5,016 bases of DNA from an uncultured Duganella sp. (lineage in GTDB: Bacteria > Pseudomonadota > Gammaproteobacteria > Burkholderiales > Burkholderiaceae): NCBI GenBank assembly GCA_946482335.1, contig CAMLRG010000288.1:1-5016 (forward strand), read 5' to 3'. The position numbers and the translations under genes were made by a program. Positions 1 to 5,016 of this stretch are shown piece after piece. Positions within the stretch are counted from its first letter, which is position 1; each line of letters begins with the position of its first letter. The notes beneath the pieces were generated by a model. That model was given only the letters and a program-made list of their open reading frames with translations. It was not told where the DNA came from and made no database searches.

Positions 1-452
1 CCTATCATAAGGAAAGCAGCGCCCTGGTGGCGCAAAAGGCGCTGGCCGCCGTGACCGCCGGGCTGGTGCCGGTGGTGTGCGTGGGCGAAACGCTGGAAGA
101 GCGCGAGGCGGGCAAGACCGCCGACGTGGTTGGCGGCCAGCTGGACGCCGTGCTGGAGGTGCTGGGCGCCGAACAGCTGGCGAAGATTGTGCTGGCCTAT
201 GAGCCTGTATGGGCCATCGGTACCGGCAAGACCGCCACCCCCGACATGGCGCAGGAAGTGCATGCACTGCTGCGTGCGCGGGTGGCGCAGAAGGATGCGG
301 CTTCCGCCGCCGGCATGCAGATCCTGTATGGCGGCAGCATGAAGCCGGAAAACGCCAGGGAATTGTTGGCCCAGCCCGATATCGACGGCGGCCTGATTGG
401 CGGTGCGGCATTGAAGGCGGCGGATTTCCTCGCCATCATCGCTGCTGCGTAA
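1..452 (+). CDS. tpiA: Triosephosphate isomerase, 3' part (5' end outside window)
   Basis: This is a glycolytic/gluconeogenic enzyme of the cytoplasm that interconverts dihydroxyacetone phosphate and glyceraldehyde 3-phosphate. The reading frame is open from the left edge (first full codon at 3) to TAA at 450-452, giving 149 visible residues. That is about the last 60% of a protein of roughly 250 residues. The visible part starts at YHKES, which in the family follows the GHSERR segment, so the catalytic Lys and His lie upstream and cannot be checked. The catalytic glutamate is present in [11 protein letters not shown] (Glu codon 201-203), followed by the mobile loop 6. The phosphate-binding YGGS (327-338) and the C-terminal [11 protein letters not shown] segment are also intact. 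A GTG at 27 is an internal Val codon, not the start. secG follows after 83 bases, a neighbour pair common in proteobacteria. Identification is very secure. Confidence 0.97.
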   Translation, partial: YHKESSALVAQKALAAVTAGLVPVVCVGETLEEREAGKTADVVGGQLDAVLEVLGAEQLAKIVLAYEPVWAIGTGKTATPDMAQEVHALLRARVAQKDAASAAGMQILYGGSMKPENARELLAQPDIDGGLIGGAALKAADFLAIIAAA

Positions 453-501
453 AGCAGTAGGGCGGGGCGCCATGCGCCCGCGCCAGCCGGGCCTGGCCCG
501 G
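442..501. other. Tandem hairpins in the tpiA-secG spacer, no T-tract
   Basis: Three inverted repeats lie in a row. A 5-bp stem CTGCT/AGCAG (442-446 with 453-457) spans the tpiA stop codon. A perfect 6-bp GGGCGC/GCGCCC stem (465-470 with 474-479) has the triloop CAT. A 6-bp CCGGGC/GCCCGG stem (487-492 with 496-501) has the triloop CTG. None is followed by a run of T, so they do not look like intrinsic terminators. They may protect the tpiA mRNA 3' end, act as a pause site, or simply reflect GC-rich spacer. I see no convincing promoter for secG here, so tpiA-secG co-transcription is plausible. Confidence 0.4.
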
Positions 502-525
502 TAAAGCAGGGTAAATTTGTTAACT

Positions 526-530
526 AAGGA
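526..530 (+). promoter_or_regulatory. Ribosome binding site of secG
   Basis: AAGGA lies five bases before the ATG at 536. It fixes the secG start and sits in an AT-richer stretch (about 511-535) after the GC-rich hairpins. Confidence 0.7.
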
Positions 531-535
531 ATAGC

Positions 536-1006
536 ATGAACACTTTGTTCAATCTGGTCATCGTAGTGCAGGTCATCTCCGCCGTGGCGATCATCGGCCT
601 GGTCTTGCTGCAGCATGGTAAGGGCGCCGATATGGGCGCAGCCTTCGGCTCCGGCGCTTCCGGCAGCCTGTTCGGCGCCTCGGGCTCCTCGAACTTCCTG
701 TCCAAATCCACCGCCCTGGCCGCCGCCATCTTCTTCGGCGCCACCCTGGGCCTGTCGGTCCTGGCGGGCAAGGGGGATGTGCCGTCCGGCGCAGCCAACG
801 TGATGGAGAACGTCAAGGCTCCAGTCCCGGCTGCCGTGCAAGGCGCTGCCGCGATCCCTTCGGCCGCCCCGGCCCCGGCTGGCACCACCCCGGCCCCGGC
901 TGAGGCACCAGCCACCGCACCTGCGGCTGCTGCGCCTGCTGCCCCGGCAGCGTCGGCGCCTGCGGTGCCGGCGGCGGCGGCTCCTGCCGCGTCGCCAGCG
1001 AAGTAA
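536..1006 (+). CDS. secG: Preprotein translocase subunit SecG with Ala/Pro-rich tail
   Basis: SecG is the small auxiliary subunit of the SecYEG channel in the inner membrane and stimulates SecA-driven protein export. The product has 156 residues. A hydrophobic helix spans about 5-25. The conserved loop LLQHGKGADMGAAFGSG, then SLFGASGS and NFLSKSTA, occupies about 24-60. A second hydrophobic helix spans about 57-77. This two-helix hairpin with a GA-FG-SLFG loop is the family signature. From about residue 95 to the end the protein is low-complexity: 47 of the last 62 residues are Ala or Pro. E. coli SecG has about 110 residues, so the tail is the main addition; such tails are usual in betaproteobacterial SecG and are probably disordered. 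The ATG is supported by AAGGA five bases upstream. The gene sits between tpiA and the tRNA-Leu promoter. Confidence 0.95.
   Translation: MNTLFNLVIVVQVISAVAIIGLVLLQHGKGADMGAAFGSGASGSLFGASGSSNFLSKSTALAAAIFFGATLGLSVLAGKGDVPSGAANVMENVKAPVPAAVQGAAAIPSAAPAPAGTTPAPAEAPATAPAAAAPAAPAASAPAVPAAAAPAASPAK
867..902 (+). repeat. 15-bp direct repeat, 21-bp offset, in the secG tail
   Basis: The sequence CCCCGGCCCCGGCTG occurs exactly at 867-881 and again at 888-902. The offset of 21 bases is seven whole codons, so each copy encodes the same Pro-Ala-rich phrase in frame. Within each copy, CCCCGG is itself doubled. This looks like a product of replication slippage that lengthened the SecG tail without shifting the frame. 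Confidence 0.75.
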
Positions 1007-1028
1007 AACTGGCAAGTTTGAACTTTTT
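1006..1028 (+). terminator. Weak terminator-like element after secG
   Basis: A short AT-rich stem AAACT/AGTTT (1006-1010 with 1015-1019, loop GGCA) begins at the last base of the secG stop codon. It is followed by GAAC and a run of six T (1024-1029 region). A five-pair, mostly A-T stem would be weak, so this may be only a partial terminator. It is the only candidate between secG and the next promoter. Confidence 0.3.
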
Positions 1029-1061
1029 TCCGCTTTTCTTCTTGATTATGCGCAATGTGCA

Positions 1062-1090
1062 TTAACAAAGCATTGATCACAGTGTAGAAT
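1062..1090 (+). promoter_or_regulatory. Sigma70-type promoter of the tRNA-Leu gene
   Basis: A -35 box TTAACA (1062-1067, five of six consensus bases) is separated by exactly 17 bp from a -10 box TAGAAT (1085-1090, five of six). Transcription should start near 1097, about six bases before the mature tRNA 5' end at 1103, leaving a very short leader for RNase P. The stretch between -10 and start (AGCGGCC) is GC-rich, a discriminator type known from stringently controlled stable-RNA promoters; that regulation is inference. It is the best promoter in the window and could also supply the nuo genes by readthrough. Confidence 0.8.
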
Positions 1091-1102
1091 AGCGGCCTTA
1101 AT

Positions 1103-1187
1103 GCCGACGTGGTGAAATTGGTAGACACGCTATCTTGAGGGGGTAGTGGCGCAAGCTGTACGAGTTCGAGTCTCGTCGTCGGCACCA
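1103..1187 (+). tRNA. tRNA-Leu, anticodon GAG
   Basis: An 85-base class II tRNA reading CUC/CUU codons. The acceptor stem GCCGACG (1103-1109) pairs perfectly with CGTCGGC (1177-1183), followed by discriminator A and an encoded CCA (1185-1187). The D-arm region contains GGTGAAATTGGTAGAC. The anticodon stem CTATC/GGTAG (1130-1134 with 1142-1146, one T-G pair) holds the loop TTGAGGG with GAG at 1137-1139. The variable arm is long, as expected for Leu (about 1147-1159, loop GCAA, weakly paired). The T arm ACGAG/CTCGT (1160-1164 with 1172-1176) encloses TTCGAGT. It closely resembles the E. coli tRNA-Leu(GAG). It has its own promoter upstream and a terminator eight bases downstream. Confidence 0.97.
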
Positions 1188-1194
1188 AAAGATC

Positions 1195-1246
1195 AAAAGC
1201 CAGCAGGTCGTTTGAATCGCAGATTCAGGGCTTAGCTGGTTTTTTT
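1195..1246 (+). terminator. Intrinsic terminator or attenuator between tRNA-Leu and nuoA
   Basis: AAAAGCCAGC (1195-1204) pairs with GCTGGTTTTT (1235-1244) over ten positions with one G-T pair, and the 3' arm runs into seven T (1240-1246). Inside it, TGAATC/GATTCA (1213-1218 with 1222-1227, triloop GCA) forms a second perfect stem. An alternative pairing AAGCC/GGCTT (1197-1201 with 1229-1233) would use part of the same 5' arm and exclude the terminator stem. It should end the tRNA transcript; with no clear nuo promoter after it, partial readthrough is likely. The A-tract on the 5' side means it could also act on the other strand. Confidence 0.75.
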
Positions 1247-1325
1247 ACGAGGATGTGTCGTTAGATCCTGGTCTCAGCAAGTGTGATTGGGGTCGAGCGT
1301 AATTCAACCAAGCTGCTTACCCATC
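1247..1325 (+). other. nuoA leader, no recognisable promoter or strong RBS
   Basis: This stretch of about 80 bases between the terminator and the nuoA start was searched for sigma70-like pairs. The best -10-like words (TTAGAT at 1261, TGTGAT at 1282) score at most four of six and lack a matching -35 at 16-18 bp. There is no AGGAGG-like sequence in the 20 bases before the GTG at 1326. A promoter for another sigma factor or one needing an activator cannot be excluded. Confidence 0.4.
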
Positions 1326-1685
1326 GTGAACCTCGAAAATTACTTCCCCGTCCTGTTGTTCCTGCTCGTCGGCCTTGGCGTCGGCGTCGTCCCGCAAGTG
1401 CTGGGCCATATCCTGGGCCCGAACAAGCCTGATGCGGCGAAACTCTCCCCATACGAGTGCGGCTTCGAAGCTTTCGAAGACGCACGCATGAAATTCGACG
1501 TGCGTTACTACCTCGTCGCAATTCTGTTCATTCTGTTCGACCTTGAAACTGCATTCTTCTTCCCATGGGGTGTCTCCATGCGTGAACTGGGCTGGCAGGG
1601 TTACGTGACGATGATGGTGTTCATCGCCGAATTCGTGGTCGGTTTTTGGTATATCTGGAAGAAAGGTGCCCTTGATTGGGAATAA
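1326..1685 (+). CDS. nuoA: NADH-quinone oxidoreductase subunit A
   Basis: NuoA is a small inner-membrane subunit of complex I at the junction of the peripheral and membrane arms, near the quinone channel. The product has 119 residues, the usual length, with hydrophobic helices at about 7-27, 60-80 and 91-111. The conserved loop [10 protein letters not shown] (39-48) with [13 protein letters not shown], the acidic FDLE in the second helix (71-74) and FFFPW (77-81) identify the family. I chose the GTG at 1326 because the protein then begins [12 protein letters not shown], matching family N-termini. The upstream in-frame TTG at 1287 would add 13 residues unlike any NuoA. The start is weak: GTG and no clear Shine-Dalgarno sequence. 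nuoB follows after three bases. It opens the nuo operon. Confidence 0.95.
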   Translation: MNLENYFPVLLFLLVGLGVGVVPQVLGHILGPNKPDAAKLSPYECGFEAFEDARMKFDVRYYLVAILFILFDLETAFFFPWGVSMRELGWQGYVTMMVFIAEFVVGFWYIWKKGALDWE

Positions 1686-1688
1686 GCC

Positions 1689-2165
1689 ATGTCTATTGAA
1701 GGCGTATTTAACGAAGGCTTCATCACCACTACCTTTGACACGGTAATCAACTGGGCGCGTACGGGTTCCATGTACCCGATGACGTTCGGCCTGGCTTGCT
1801 GTGCAGTGGAGATGATGCATGCTGGTGCGGCCCGTTACGACCTGGAGCGTTTCGGTTTCATGTTCCGTCCGTCGCCGCGTCAATCCGACGTGATGATCGT
1901 GGCCGGCACCCTGTGCAACAAGATGGCCCCTGCGCTGCGCAAGGTCTACGACCAGATGCCGGATCCGCGCTGGGTGATCTCCATGGGTTCCTGCGCCAAC
2001 GGCGGCGGCTACTACCACTATTCGTACTCCGTGGTGCGCGGCTGCGACCGCATCGTGCCGGTCGACGTGTACGTGCCGGGTTGCCCGCCGACTGCGGAAG
2101 CACTGCTGTACGGCATCCTGCAGCTGCACAACAAGATCAAGAAGACCAATACGATCGCGCGGTAA
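1689..2165 (+). CDS. nuoB: NADH-quinone oxidoreductase subunit B (cluster N2 subunit)
   Basis: NuoB carries the terminal 4Fe-4S cluster N2 of complex I, which hands electrons to quinone at the NuoB/NuoD interface on the cytoplasmic side of the membrane. The 158 residues contain the unusual tandem cysteines in GLACCAVEM (C37, C38), then C102 in [12 protein letters not shown] and C132 in [12 protein letters not shown]. The spacing matches the four N2 ligands known from E. coli NuoB. A further Cys119 in [13 protein letters not shown] is common in the family and not a ligand. The ATG lies three bases after the nuoA stop. GGGA at 1678-1681 inside the nuoA end may serve as a weak ribosome site, so translation is probably coupled to nuoA. 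The length is typical, with no extension. Confidence 0.98.
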   Translation: MSIEGVFNEGFITTTFDTVINWARTGSMYPMTFGLACCAVEMMHAGAARYDLERFGFMFRPSPRQSDVMIVAGTLCNKMAPALRKVYDQMPDPRWVISMGSCANGGGYYHYSYSVVRGCDRIVPVDVYVPGCPPTAEALLYGILQLHNKIKKTNTIAR

Positions 2166-2171
2166 GACCTT

Positions 2172-2762
2172 ATGAACACACATCTGCAAACACTGGTCTC
2201 CGCCCTCGAGCAAAAGCTGGGCGAGCGGGCCTCCATCGTCGTCGCGCTGGGCGAAGTGACGATTACAGTCAAATCTGGGGACTACTACCAGGTAATGCAA
2301 GAGCTGCGCGACGACGCAGCTTTGCGTTTTGATACGCTGATCGACCTGTGCGGCGTCGACTACCAGACCTATGGTGAGGGCACCTGGGACGGCCTGCGCT
2401 TCGCCGCCGTGACCCACCTGCTGTCGGTGCAGAAGAACTGGCGCCTGCGCGTGCGCGTGTTCGCGCCGGACGACGAGATGCCGATCGTGGCTTCCGTGAC
2501 CCCGATCTGGCGCGCCGCCAACTGGTTCGAGCGCGAAGCGTTCGACCTGTTCGGCATCATCTTCGAAGGCCACAACGACCTGCGCCGCATCCTGACCGAC
2601 TACGGTTTCATCGGCCACCCATTCCGCAAGGACTTCCCGGTATCGGGCTACGTGGAAATGCGCTATGACCAGGAGCAGAAGCGCGTCGTCTACCAGCCGG
2701 TGACCATCGAGCCGCGCGAAAACGTGCCGCGCGTGATCCGCGAAGAAAACTACGGGAAGTAA
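2172..2762 (+). CDS. nuoC: NADH-quinone oxidoreductase subunit C (30 kDa subunit)
   Basis: NuoC is a peripheral-arm subunit without cofactors that packs against NuoD and NuoB in the quinone-reducing module. The product has 196 residues, normal for a stand-alone NuoC. The family signature is in the C-terminal half: [17 protein letters not shown] (118-134) followed by [11 protein letters not shown] and GHPFRKDFP (136-156), then the RVVYQPV stretch (171-177). The N-terminal half (1-100) is the less conserved alpha/beta domain. The ATG at 2172 lies six bases after the nuoB stop; GGTAAGA at 2161-2167 is a poor ribosome site, so coupling to nuoB is likely. In E. coli this protein is fused to NuoD; here a stop codon and one spacer codon separate the two in the same frame. 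Confidence 0.97.
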   Translation: MNTHLQTLVSALEQKLGERASIVVALGEVTITVKSGDYYQVMQELRDDAALRFDTLIDLCGVDYQTYGEGTWDGLRFAAVTHLLSVQKNWRLRVRVFAPDDEMPIVASVTPIWRAANWFEREAFDLFGIIFEGHNDLRRILTDYGFIGHPFRKDFPVSGYVEMRYDQEQKRVVYQPVTIEPRENVPRVIREENYGK

Positions 2763-2765
2763 GAA

Positions 2766-4019
2766 ATGGCTGAAATTAAGAATTACACCCTGAACTTTGG
2801 TCCGCAGCACCCGGCGGCCCACGGCGTGCTGCGCCTGGTGCTGGAGCTGGACGGTGAGGTGATCCAGCGTGCCGACCCGCATATCGGCCTGCTGCACCGC
2901 GCCACCGAAAAGCTGGCCGAGCAAAAGACTTACCTGCAATCGGTGCCGTACATGGACCGCCTGGACTACGTGTCCATGATGTCCAACGAGCACGCCTACG
3001 TGATGGCGATCGAGAAGCTGCTGGGCCTGGAAGTGCCGCTGCGCGCGCAGTACATCCGCGTGATGTTCGACGAGATCACCCGCCTGCTGAACCACCTGCT
3101 GTGGCTGGGCGCGCACGCGCTGGACGTGGGCGCCATGGGCCCCTTCCTGTACGCCTTCCGCGACCGCGAAGACCTGATGGACTGCTACGAAGCCGTTTCC
3201 GGCGCGCGCATGCACGCGGCTTACTACCGTCCGGGCGGCGTGTACCGCGACCTGCCGGACGCCATGCCGCAGTACAAGGCATCGCTGATCCGCAACGCGA
3301 AAGCGCTGGCCGAGCGCAACGAGAACCGCCAGGGTTCGCTGCTCGATTTCGTGGAAGACTTCACCAAGCGCTTCCCGACCTACGTCGACGAATATGAAAC
3401 CCTGCTGACCGACAACCGTATCTGGAAACAGCGTACCGTCGGCATCGGCGTGGTCTCGCCGGAAGACGCGATGGCCATGGGCTTCACCGGCGCCATGCTG
3501 CGCGGTTCGGGCGTGGCCTGGGACGTGCGCAAGAAGCAGCCGTACGAGGTCTACGACAAGATGGACTTCGACATCCCGGTCGGCACCAACGGCGACTCCT
3601 ACGACCGCTACCTGGTACGTATCGAAGAGATGCGCCAGTCGAACAAGATCATCAAGCAGTGCGTGGCCTGGCTGAAAGCGAACCCGGGTCCGGTCATGAC
3701 CAGCAACCGCAAGGTGGCGCCGCCATCGCGCGTGGACATGAAGACCAATATGGAATCGCTGATCCACCACTTCAAGCTGTTCACCGAAGGCTTCCACGTA
3801 CCGGAAGGCGAGGCATACAGCGCAGTGGAACACCCGAAAGGCGAATTCGGCATCTACCTGATCTCCGATGGCGCCAACAAGCCATACCGCATGAAGATCC
3901 GCGCACCGGGCTTTGCCCACCTGCAGGGTCTGGATGAAATGTCGCGCGGCCACATGATCGCCGACGCCGTGACCATCATCGGTACCCAGGACATCGTTTT
4001 CGGTGAAATCGACCGCTAA
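2766..4019 (+). CDS. nuoD: NADH-quinone oxidoreductase subunit D (49 kDa subunit)
   Basis: NuoD forms, with NuoB, the quinone-reduction site of complex I. It descends from the large subunit of [NiFe] hydrogenases but lacks the metal-binding cysteines. The 417 residues include [10 protein letters not shown] (11-20), [13 protein letters not shown] (42-54), [12 protein letters not shown] (61-72), the [11 protein letters not shown] segment and the C-terminal end DIVFGEIDR. Quinone-site residues known from Thermus Nqo4 (His38, Tyr87, Asp139) correspond by spacing and context to His19 (codon 2820-2822), Tyr68 (2967-2969) and Asp120 here, so the active site looks intact. The ATG lies three bases after the nuoC stop with a G/A-rich stretch (2754-2765) before it. 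The length is normal for the family. Confidence 0.98.
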   Translation: MAEIKNYTLNFGPQHPAAHGVLRLVLELDGEVIQRADPHIGLLHRATEKLAEQKTYLQSVPYMDRLDYVSMMSNEHAYVMAIEKLLGLEVPLRAQYIRVMFDEITRLLNHLLWLGAHALDVGAMGPFLYAFRDREDLMDCYEAVSGARMHAAYYRPGGVYRDLPDAMPQYKASLIRNAKALAERNENRQGSLLDFVEDFTKRFPTYVDEYETLLTDNRIWKQRTVGIGVVSPEDAMAMGFTGAMLRGSGVAWDVRKKQPYEVYDKMDFDIPVGTNGDSYDRYLVRIEEMRQSNKIIKQCVAWLKANPGPVMTSNRKVAPPSRVDMKTNMESLIHHFKLFTEGFHVPEGEAYSAVEHPKGEFGIYLISDGANKPYRMKIRAPGFAHLQGLDEMSRGHMIADAVTIIGTQDIVFGEIDR

Positions 4020-4022
4020 GGG
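4018..4022 (+). promoter_or_regulatory. Ribosome binding site of nuoE overlapping the nuoD stop
   Basis: AAGGG starts inside the nuoD TAA (4017-4019) and stands six bases before the nuoE ATG at 4029. It supports that start and couples termination of nuoD to initiation of nuoE. Confidence 0.6.
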
Positions 4023-4028
4023 CTAGAA

Positions 4029-4508
4029 ATGCTGTTATCCCAAGAATGCTATAAAAAAATCGACCGCGAGTTGGCCAAGTATCCGGCCGACCAGCGCCAG
4101 TCGGCCGTGATGGCCGCGCTGGCCCACGCCCAGGTGGAACTGGGCTGGGTTTCGCCAGAAGTGATGAAGGAACTGGCCGACTACATCCGCATGCCGGCCA
4201 TCGCCGTGCAGGAAGTGGCCACCTTCTACAATATGTACAACCTGAAGCCGGTCGGCAAGCACAAGATCACCGTGTGCACCAACCTGCCATGCGCGCTGTC
4301 GGGCGGCGTGAAAGCGGCCGAGCACCTGAAGCAGAAGCTGGGCATCGACTTCCGCGGCACCACCGAAGACGGTGAGTTCACCCTGATGGAAGGCGAGTGC
4401 ATGGGCGCCTGCGGCGACGCGCCGGTGCTGCTGGTGAACAACCACCGCATGTGCTCCTTCATGAGCAACGACAAGATCGACTCCCTGGTGGAGGAGCTGA
4501 AGAAATGA
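4029..4508 (+). CDS. nuoE: NADH-quinone oxidoreductase subunit E (24 kDa, 2Fe-2S N1a)
   Basis: NuoE is a thioredoxin-fold subunit of the NADH-oxidising module and binds the 2Fe-2S cluster N1a next to the FMN of NuoF. The 159 residues have an N-terminal helical part (about 1-70, with [10 protein letters not shown] at 62-71) and then the ferredoxin-like domain. The four cluster ligands are visible as CTNLPC (C83, C88) and CMGAC (C124, C128), the expected spacing. The length is normal. The first dozen codons are AT-richer than the rest, with a rare TTA leucine codon at position 3 and an A7 run at 4053-4059. Low structure at a start often favours initiation. The TGA stop overlaps the nuoF ATG as ATGA (4505-4508). 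Confidence 0.97.
   Translation: MLLSQECYKKIDRELAKYPADQRQSAVMAALAHAQVELGWVSPEVMKELADYIRMPAIAVQEVATFYNMYNLKPVGKHKITVCTNLPCALSGGVKAAEHLKQKLGIDFRGTTEDGEFTLMEGECMGACGDAPVLLVNNHRMCSFMSNDKIDSLVEELKK
4490..4496 (+). promoter_or_regulatory. Ribosome binding site of nuoF inside nuoE
   Basis: GGAGGAG within the last codons of nuoE contains a full GGAGG. It stands eight to ten bases before the nuoF ATG at 4505. It is the strongest Shine-Dalgarno sequence of the nuo genes here and supports the overlapping start. Confidence 0.75.
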
Positions 4509-5016
4509 CCTCCCTGCACGACCGTCACATCAATCCCCTGATCCTGAAGGATCTGAACGGCGACAACTGGCACCTGGCCGACTACGTCAAGCGCGGCGGC
4601 TATTCCGCCCTGCGCCGCATCCTGGAAGAGAAGATCGCGCCGGAAGCGATCATCGCCGACCTGAAGACTTCCGGCCTGCGCGGCCGCGGCGGTGCGGGTT
4701 TCCCGACCGGCCTGAAATGGTCGTTCATGCCGCGCCAGTTCCCGGGCCAGAAATACCTCGTCTGCAACACCGACGAAGGCGAGCCGGGCACGTTCAAGGA
4801 CCGCGACATCATCCGCTACAACCCGCACGCGCTGATCGAAGGCATGGCCATCGGCGCCTACGCGATGGGCATCACCGTGGGCTACAACTACATCCACGGC
4901 GAGATCTTCCAGGAATACCTGCGCTTTGAAGAAGCGCTGGAAGAGGCGCGCGCCGCCGGCTTCCTGGGCGACAAGATCATGGGTTCGGACTTCAGCTTCC
5001 AGCTGCACGCCCACCA
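4505..5016 (+). CDS. nuoF: NADH-quinone oxidoreductase subunit F, 5' part (runs off window)
   Basis: NuoF binds NADH and FMN, takes the hydride from NADH and passes electrons to cluster N3; it is the entry point of complex I. The frame from ATG 4505 stays open to the right edge, giving 170 residues of a protein usually about 430 long. The glycine-rich FMN/NADH segment [16 protein letters not shown] is at 57-72, and [15 protein letters not shown], with the acidic residues of the nucleotide site, is at 87-101. VGYNYIHGE (125-133) is also typical. The cysteine ligands of N3 lie in the missing C-terminal part. The start overlaps the nuoE stop by four bases and has a strong ribosome site. nuoG and the rest of the operon are expected beyond the window. 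Confidence 0.97.
   Translation, partial: MTSLHDRHINPLILKDLNGDNWHLADYVKRGGYSALRRILEEKIAPEAIIADLKTSGLRGRGGAGFPTGLKWSFMPRQFPGQKYLVCNTDEGEPGTFKDRDIIRYNPHALIEGMAIGAYAMGITVGYNYIHGEIFQEYLRFEEALEEARAAGFLGDKIMGSDFSFQLHAH

Noticed and set aside
1103..1187. The tRNA gene as an integration site for a mobile element
   Set aside because: tRNA genes are frequent attachment sites, but no integrase, no repeat of the tRNA 3' end and no foreign-looking DNA is seen; both flanks carry the usual conserved genes.
520..1188. A minus-strand open frame of 222 codons covering secG and the tRNA-Leu gene
   Set aside because: Its start lies in the complement of the tRNA 3' end, a classic source of false protein calls, and the rest is the mirror of the Ala/Pro-rich secG tail. 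There is no independent support.
1253..1302. Tiny open frames in the nuoA leader (ATG at 1253 with three codons, GTG at 1255 with fifteen) as a possible leader peptide
   Set aside because: The purine-rich GAGGA before them is too close to either start to serve as a ribosome site, and neither peptide has a run of regulatory codons. Nothing links them to the terminator upstream.
1287..1325. An N-terminal extension of NuoA from a TTG at 1287
   Set aside because: The extra 13 residues do not resemble the NuoA family, the TTG has no ribosome site, and the family N-terminus fits the GTG at 1326.
1317..3953. An open frame of 878 codons on the minus strand, antisense to nuoA-nuoD
   Set aside because: It is in exact codon register with the sense genes, so it is interrupted only where they use TTA, CTA or TCA, which are rare in GC-rich genes. 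It stays open across four genes because they share a frame. The predicted protein is rich in His, Val, Gln and Arg, has no recognisable domain, and there is no ribosome site or promoter for it. It is a shadow.
4226..5014. A minus-strand open frame of 262 codons opposite nuoE and nuoF
   Set aside because: The sense strand encodes unmistakable NuoE and NuoF with intact motifs; the antisense product is low-information Val/Ala/His-rich sequence typical of GC-rich shadows.

Overview
The window looks like an ordinary, well-conserved piece of chromosome from a GC-rich betaproteobacterium, most likely Oxalobacteraceae (Massilia/Duganella/Janthinobacterium type). The assignment rests on the gene order tpiA - secG - tRNA-Leu - nuoABCDEF, on nuoC and nuoD being separate genes (they are fused in E. 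coli), and on the close resemblance of the NuoA-F proteins to betaproteobacterial forms as I remember them. It is inference; no database search was possible. All genes lie on the + strand.

Layout: positions 1-452 hold the 3' part of tpiA (triosephosphate isomerase). Positions 453-535 are a short spacer with tandem GC hairpins. Positions 536-1006 are secG (SecYEG translocon subunit) with a long Ala/Pro-rich tail. A spacer at 1007-1102 carries a strong sigma70-type promoter (TTAACA, 17 bp, TAGAAT) that fires directly into a tRNA-Leu(GAG) gene at 1103-1187. A good intrinsic terminator or attenuator follows at 1195-1246, then an 80-base leader without a convincing promoter. From 1326 the NADH:quinone oxidoreductase (complex I) operon begins: nuoA, nuoB, nuoC, nuoD, nuoE and the first 170 codons of nuoF, which runs off the right edge.

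How the genes work together: NuoE and NuoF (with NuoG, expected downstream) form the NADH-oxidising module. NuoB, NuoC and NuoD (with NuoI, expected downstream) form the module that passes electrons to quinone through cluster N2. NuoA is a small membrane subunit at the junction of the two arms. The nuo genes are tightly packed: spacers of 3, 6, 3 and 9 bases, then a 4-base ATGA overlap between nuoE and nuoF. This points to one polycistronic mRNA with translational coupling. The key ligand and active-site residues that can be checked (NuoB cysteines, NuoE cysteines, NuoD His/Tyr/Asp, TIM glutamate) are all present, so the genes appear functional.

I found no mobile element, CRISPR array, phage gene or undescribed system. 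The points most worth a second look are the promoter - tRNA - terminator - nuoA arrangement, the weak start of nuoA, the single-stop separation of nuoC and nuoD in one reading frame, the internal duplication in the secG tail, and an A7 run near the start of nuoE.
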